Shown here: piece after piece, positions 59,994 through 64,000 of the stretch
How the letters are laid out: the number at the start of each line of letters is the position of its first letter
Numbering within the stretch: position 1 is the stretch's first letter
Source: an uncultured Gammaproteobacteria bacterium
Lineage (GTDB): Bacteria; Pseudomonadota; Gammaproteobacteria; HK1
Length of the DNA stretch: 64,000 bases
NCBI GenBank assembly: GCA_958295465.1
Contig: OY282353.1
Location: 868,001-932,000, forward strand
Direction of reading: 5' to 3'
The notes under the pieces: generated by a model
Databases searched by the model: none
What the model saw: the letters and a program-made list of their open reading frames with translations, nothing else
What the model was told of the DNA's origin: nothing
Translations under genes and position numbers: made by a program

Positions 59994-60428
59994 AATCAGT
60001 ACCGAAATGAGCCTGGACGAAGACGATTTTCCATGCCTGGGGCCGAGTCGGGATTCGGCTGAGACGGTAGGCGATCATGCCTTGGGTGCTCTTGATGCTC
60101 AAACCTGGAAGGGCCGCCCGATCATCGGAAATGGCATCGTCCGGCTGCCCTGTGTTTCGGGGACGTCCCGTTCTCTGTGGATGAGGCGGGCGACGAGGGT
60201 GACGGCACAGGCGGCGGCGGAGAACACGTCGGCCCATTCGGATGGCCGTGACCGGACGATGCCGGAATCGTTGCTGGATTCTGCAGGAGGAGCTGGGACG
60301 AGAAGGTGTTCCACCGGCAGCACCGCTCGCAAGACGGCGTACCGGTGGAGGTCTGGGGGATGTAACGCGACCGCCCCGGGCTGCCCCGTCTGCGAGAGGG
60401 TCGATGCCGGAGCGTTCCGGCATGGCTT
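59994..60428. other. Intergenic region, no gene recognised
   Basis: 435 bp between the GT2 start and the Ada-like stop. Open frames exist but none shows a conserved motif or a ribosome site. It should contain the promoter of the glycan operon. Confidence 0.5.
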
Positions 60429-61352
60429 TCACCGGTCGATGGAGACGGTCCGTCCAGGTCCCGATGCCGCGCCACCGGCCTCCAGGCTCAGCATCGTGAG
60501 CTTGCGCCCCCTGCCCCAGCGGTACTGGCCGAGGACGCCGGACGCGCGGATGACGCGGTGGCAGGGGATGATCCAGGCGACGGGGTTGGACGCGATCGCG
60601 TTGCCGGCCGCGCGCGACGCGCCCGGCGCCCCGATTCGATGGGCGAGATCGCCGTACGACGTGACACATCCGGGCGGAATCGCCAGCAGTGCGCGCCAGA
60701 CCTTGATCCGGAACGGGGTGCCGCGAAGATGCAGCGTGAGGTCGCCGCCGCCGTTCGGCTCGCCGAACATCGTCCTCGCGACGCCGGCGGTGGCGCCTGC
60801 ATCCTCGATGAAGGTAGCCGCCTCGAAGCCGCGGGCGAGCTCCGCGAACGTCTCGCGGCGCCGGGCCGGGGAGGTGAACGCGAGCCCGCACACCCCGCGG
60901 GCGGTACGCATGATCAGGCACTGACCGAACGGCGACGGGTGAACGCCGTATCGAATGGTGAGCCCCCGTCCCCGGTGCTTGTATTCGCCGGGCGTCATCG
61001 CCTCGACGTTCACGAACAGGTCGTGCAGCCGGCCGGGTCCGGACAGCCCCGAGGCGTACGCCGCATCGAGCACGCTACGCGATTGCGCCAGGATGTCCTT
61101 CGCGCGCTCCAGGGTGAGGAACTGGACGTACTTCTTCGGACTCAGCCCCACCTGGCGCCGGAACAGACGCTGGAAGTGATATTCGCTCAGACCCGCGTGG
61201 CCGGCCGCCTCGGCCAGCGAAGGCTGGCGCTCGAAGTTGCGTGACAGCCATTCGAGCGCGCGCTCGACCCGCGGCGCGTCGTCCTCGCTCGGGACAGGCA
61301 CATGAGGCGGGGCGGTCATCGTCGTCTGGACTTCGTGCGTGGTCATCACCAT
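60429..61352 (-). CDS. AraC-type activator fused to O6-methylguanine-DNA methyltransferase (Ada-like, no N-Ada domain)
   Basis: 307 residues. An AraC helix-turn-helix pair (ALEWLSRNFERQPSLAEAAG, then LSEYHFQRLFRRQVGLSPKKY) is followed by the alkyltransferase domain with PPGCVTSYGDLAHRIG and the acceptor Cys near residue 260 in IIPCHRVIR. The N-terminal methylphosphotriester-binding Cys domain of enteric Ada is missing, so the protein would repair O6-methylguanine but probably lacks the classical methylation switch. The ATG at 61352 follows GAGGAGAAC; the long frame upstream to 62120 is antisense to the M16 gene. Confidence 0.9.
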   Translation of the reverse strand: MVMTTHEVQTTMTAPPHVPVPSEDDAPRVERALEWLSRNFERQPSLAEAAGHAGLSEYHFQRLFRRQVGLSPKKYVQFLTLERAKDILAQSRSVLDAAYASGLSGPGRLHDLFVNVEAMTPGEYKHRGRGLTIRYGVHPSPFGQCLIMRTARGVCGLAFTSPARRRETFAELARGFEAATFIEDAGATAGVARTMFGEPNGGGDLTLHLRGTPFRIKVWRALLAIPPGCVTSYGDLAHRIGAPGASRAAGNAIASNPVAWIIPCHRVIRASGVLGQYRWGRGRKLTMLSLEAGGAASGPGRTVSIDR

Positions 61353-61483
61353 GTTCTCCTCGGTATGGGACCTTGGCGGCGTGGCGCGGGCGAGACGCGG
61401 GGCCTCAATCGCACGCGCGCTACGACGGTCGAGATCATCGCGCCGGACCGATGGCTCGGCGACCCGAATCTTGCGCAGGTCCG

Positions 61484-64000
61484 CTATTGGCCGAAGTAGC
61501 GTTGCCCGCGCTTGAATGCGCCCGGATCGGCCACCGGCTCCGCGCCCTGGAACGCCCTGCCAGAGGAAGGAGGCTGGTGGTTCGAAACCGCGACCACCAT
61601 CCCGCGGGCCGTCTCCGGGGCGGTGACGAGGTCTCGCCAAGCGTCCGCGAGACCGTCCCGGGTGACCGCACGCACCGCCTCCAGGAGCCGTTCGCGCCGG
61701 TCGAATTCGTAGTGCTCGCGGTCGATCTCGCCCCAGTACCGCTCGGTGCGTTGGTCGAGGCGGGTCTCGGCCTCCAGCAACGCGCTCTCCACCGCGGCCC
61801 GGTGGCGCTCGAAGACCGCCGGCGGCATGTCGCGGAGCGCGGCGCCGGACCGGTGGAGGAAGGAATCCACGTGCCGGTGGAGGGCCTCGGGCGGGGTGGA
61901 CGGGGACTGGACCACCAGCGCGAGGCCCGGCACGTCGAGCGCCCGCAGCGGGGACGCGAAGACGATGTATCCGATCTCGCGCTCGGTGCGGAGCTCGTGG
62001 AAGAACCTGTTGTTCGTCGCCTGTGCGAGCAACATCATCGTCGCGTGCTCGGGAAGCCCGCGATCGCGTCCCTGGCGGTAGACGGCGAGCGCATGATCTT
62101 CGTGGGCGCTCGCAAGCCACCGGGCATGGCGCGCCCCGGGGTCGAGCCGCACCACGCGGCCGTGCGTCACCCGCTCCGGACGCATCGAGCCGAAGAGCTC
62201 GCGCTCCAGCACGCCGCCGAGCGCCTTGGCGGCTTCGGCGGTGACGTTTCCGTGGGCAAGGGCGACGATCTCCCCGCGCTCGAAGAACCGCACCGCGTAC
62301 TCGCGCAGATCCTCGAGCTCCACCGTGTCGAGCGCTTCGAGCAGAGCGTCGTCGGACCAGTCCGGGTCGAGCAGCAGCTCGCGCACGTTGCTCATCGCGC
62401 GGCGGAACGGCCTGCGCTCATCGACGTTTCGAAGCTGGCGGGCGTACTCCGTCTTCTCCGCCTCGAACCGCCGCGGCGGGAGCGGCAGCGTACGCAGGGT
62501 CGATACGATGCGCGCGAGCAGCAGGTCCTGCTTGTCGCTCCAGCCGGAGAGACGGACGGTGATCCCCCGGCGGTGCCGGTACAGCGCATGGGTCTGCCCG
62601 GCGAGCGTGGCAGGATAGGCGAACTCGTTGAGCGCATCGTTCGCCATGCGGGTGAGCAGTGCACCCAGTACCGCGTGCCGGGGTGAATCGTTGGCTATCG
62701 GAGAGCGCGCCGCGAAGTAGAAATTCGTACGCGGCTGCCCGAATTCGACGTCGGCGTGATGCCACAGATCGAAGCCGGGCCGGCTGACGATCCGGGTCGG
62801 CCGCGGCTCGGCCGCCCGCGCGTCGATCAGCGCGAGATCGCCGGGCACGAACGGATTCGGCTCCGGGAGCGCGAGGGTGTCGTCCGGGGCCGGGTCGCGC
62901 CAGCGCGCCACGGTCCCGTCCGGGATCGGGCTCAGCCGGTATGGGGTCTCGTGGAACGGCGCGACCGAGTCGGTGGCCGCGCCCTTCGCCACCACGGACA
63001 CGAGCACACGGTCCGGGGTGAGTGCGGCGAGAAACCGCCGCTCCAGCGCGGGGTCGAAGTCGTCGAACCGGTAGGGCGCGGTCAGGACCTCGCGGATCGG
63101 ATACACGTGCAGGGCGGAGGCGAGCGAGACCGCGTGGGAACGGGCGCGGGTCTTCTCGAGAAAGCGGAAACCGATCCGCGCCATGCGGGCGAGCTCCTCG
63201 TGGTAGCGCGGCTCGATGCCCTCCTCGCGGATGAGATCGAGGTACGCGAACACCGAGGCGATGACCTCGCCGCGGTGTGCGAGCCCCGCCTCGGTGGCCC
63301 GGATGGTGATGCCGAAGGTCGCGAAGTCCGGATGTCCCATGCCCGGCCCCGCGCTCAGTCCTTCCGCCCAGCCGCGCGCCTTCAATGCCGAAAGCAGGCT
63401 GCCGCGGCCTTCGTGGCCGAGGAGATGCGAGGCGAGCGCAAGCGGCTTCGCCCGGTAGTGCGGGCGCAGAGGCGGGATCGCGAACGAGAGCGAGATGGTG
63501 CGGATCTCGCGGATCGGCTCGACGTCGAGCCACGCGGGCAGAAGTCCTTCCCGATGGAGCGGCGTGGTGATGCGCGGTGGCTCGTAGTCGCGACGCGGTA
63601 CCGCGGTGAATCGCGTCCGCACCCAGTGTTCCAGCACGTCGAGCGGCTCGCGGCCGACGACGACGAGTTTCATCAGGTGTGACGAGTAACGGCTCTCGTA
63701 GAAGTCGATCAGCTCGTCGCGGACATCGGCGCCGGGGCGGTCCGCGAGCGTCTCCGCGGTGCCGACCAGGAACCGCGAAAGCGGATGACGCGGGTGGAGG
63801 GTCTGCCTCCACGCGGCAAAGCTGCGAAGCCGGTCGCTGCGGCGCCGCGAGACGTACTCCGAGTGCACGACCTGGCGCTCGCGCTCGACGTACTCGTGGT
63901 CGAACCGGGGGGAGATGAAGAACTGGGCGAATCGGTCGAGCGCGCCTTCGAGGTGCGCGGCGTCGACGTCGAAGAAGTAGCTCGTATGGGCGAATGAGGT
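61484..64000 (-). CDS. M16 (insulinase-like) metallopeptidase, N-terminus beyond window
   Basis: The frame is open from the right edge of the window (TSFAHTSYFFDVDAAHLEGA) to 61484, some 838 codons, so the HxxEH zinc motif lies outside. The third zinc ligand is visible in ERQVVHSEYVSRRR, and an inactive second half follows with typical segments (ELFGSMRPERVTHGRVVRL, RFFHELRTEREIGYIVFASP). The plan is that of single-chain pitrilysin/insulysin peptidases, which degrade peptides. Periplasmic or cytosolic location cannot be judged without the N-terminus. Confidence 0.9.
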   Translation of the reverse strand, partial: TSFAHTSYFFDVDAAHLEGALDRFAQFFISPRFDHEYVERERQVVHSEYVSRRRSDRLRSFAAWRQTLHPRHPLSRFLVGTAETLADRPGADVRDELIDFYESRYSSHLMKLVVVGREPLDVLEHWVRTRFTAVPRRDYEPPRITTPLHREGLLPAWLDVEPIREIRTISLSFAIPPLRPHYRAKPLALASHLLGHEGRGSLLSALKARGWAEGLSAGPGMGHPDFATFGITIRATEAGLAHRGEVIASVFAYLDLIREEGIEPRYHEELARMARIGFRFLEKTRARSHAVSLASALHVYPIREVLTAPYRFDDFDPALERRFLAALTPDRVLVSVVAKGAATDSVAPFHETPYRLSPIPDGTVARWRDPAPDDTLALPEPNPFVPGDLALIDARAAEPRPTRIVSRPGFDLWHHADVEFGQPRTNFYFAARSPIANDSPRHAVLGALLTRMANDALNEFAYPATLAGQTHALYRHRRGITVRLSGWSDKQDLLLARIVSTLRTLPLPPRRFEAEKTEYARQLRNVDERRPFRRAMSNVRELLLDPDWSDDALLEALDTVELEDLREYAVRFFERGEIVALAHGNVTAEAAKALGGVLERELFGSMRPERVTHGRVVRLDPGARHARWLASAHEDHALAVYRQGRDRGLPEHATMMLLAQATNNRFFHELRTEREIGYIVFASPLRALDVPGLALVVQSPSTPPEALHRHVDSFLHRSGAALRDMPPAVFERHRAAVESALLEAETRLDQRTERYWGEIDREHYEFDRRERLLEAVRAVTRDGLADAWRDLVTAPETARGMVVAVSNHQPPSSGRAFQGAEPVADPGAFKRGQRYFGQ

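Noticed and set aside
57821..60062. Two long plus-strand frames opposite the flippase-like and GT2 genes
   Set aside because: Composition is typical of antisense shadows and the minus-strand genes have clear family motifs.
60099..60332. A possible 77-residue minus-strand protein in the gap between GT2 and the Ada-like gene
   Set aside because: No recognisable motif, no ribosome site and overlap with several equally open frames.
61353..62120. Extension of the Ada-like protein by 256 residues
   Set aside because: The added part is Arg/Gly/Pro-rich and antisense to the M16 peptidase; a good ribosome site lies before the ATG at 61352.

Overview
The window is high-GC bacterial DNA that reads best as a gammaproteobacterium, plausibly a halophilic or phototrophic member of the Ectothiorhodospiraceae/Chromatiales. 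The clues are the adjacent mutY and yggX genes, RF3 (prfC), a CspA gene, a type I-G (formerly I-U) CRISPR-Cas system, and betaine and purine uptake operons. The taxonomic call is an inference. There are no rRNA or tRNA genes.

1-23.5 kb is a defence island. An IS1634-type element enters from the left edge and has removed the front of a cas3 gene, leaving its C-terminal HD nuclease domain. A first type I-G effector set follows: a Csb3-like Cas8 candidate, csb1/cas7 and csb2/cas5-cas6. This csb2 carries a complete phosphoribosyltransferase (PRTase) domain inserted in frame in its middle. After an Rpn-type PD-(D/E)XK nuclease gene comes a second, complete and divergent type I-G set: cas3, csx17, csb1 and csb2. 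A broken relic of the same PRTase module lies downstream of it, then a cas4-cas1 fusion, cas2, a structured leader and a 60-repeat CRISPR array. The two effector sets share one adaptation module in this window. The PRTase module, present once inside csb2 and once as a relic beside the other csb2, is the most unusual feature seen.

23.6-30.7 kb holds methylamine and betaine functions: a dimethylglycine dehydrogenase-like fragment, an orphan family-5 solute-binding protein, a small lipoprotein, a glycine-betaine binding protein, a tandem-fused ProW-like permease with no ATPase gene nearby, and a choline-kinase-like protein.

30.8-46.6 kb holds two paralogous BMP-family (purine nucleoside-type) ABC operons on the minus strand, the second headed by adenosine deaminase. 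A decayed hicAB pair interrupts the first operon. An AbiEii-type fragment pair and a truncated oxygenase gene lie between the two. To the right is a split Rieske oxygenase set: a Rieske-less catalytic subunit, a stand-alone Rieske protein and a GST. This arrangement resembles the NdmC/NdmD/NdmE N7-demethylase of caffeine degraders.

46.7-64 kb is mostly core genome on the minus strand: fatty acid desaturase, yggX, mutY, argH, prfC, cspA, a DUF2784 protein, a four-gene glycan operon (FAD oxidoreductase, GT39, flippase-like, GT2), an AraC-MGMT regulator/repair protein and a partial M16 peptidase. A frameshifted NHLP-type RiPP precursor sits beside argH. Several unrelated proteins (Cas1, the Rieske protein, MutY, RF3) carry low-complexity or repeat-derived in-frame insertions, which suggests that this genome tends to expand GC-rich loop codons.
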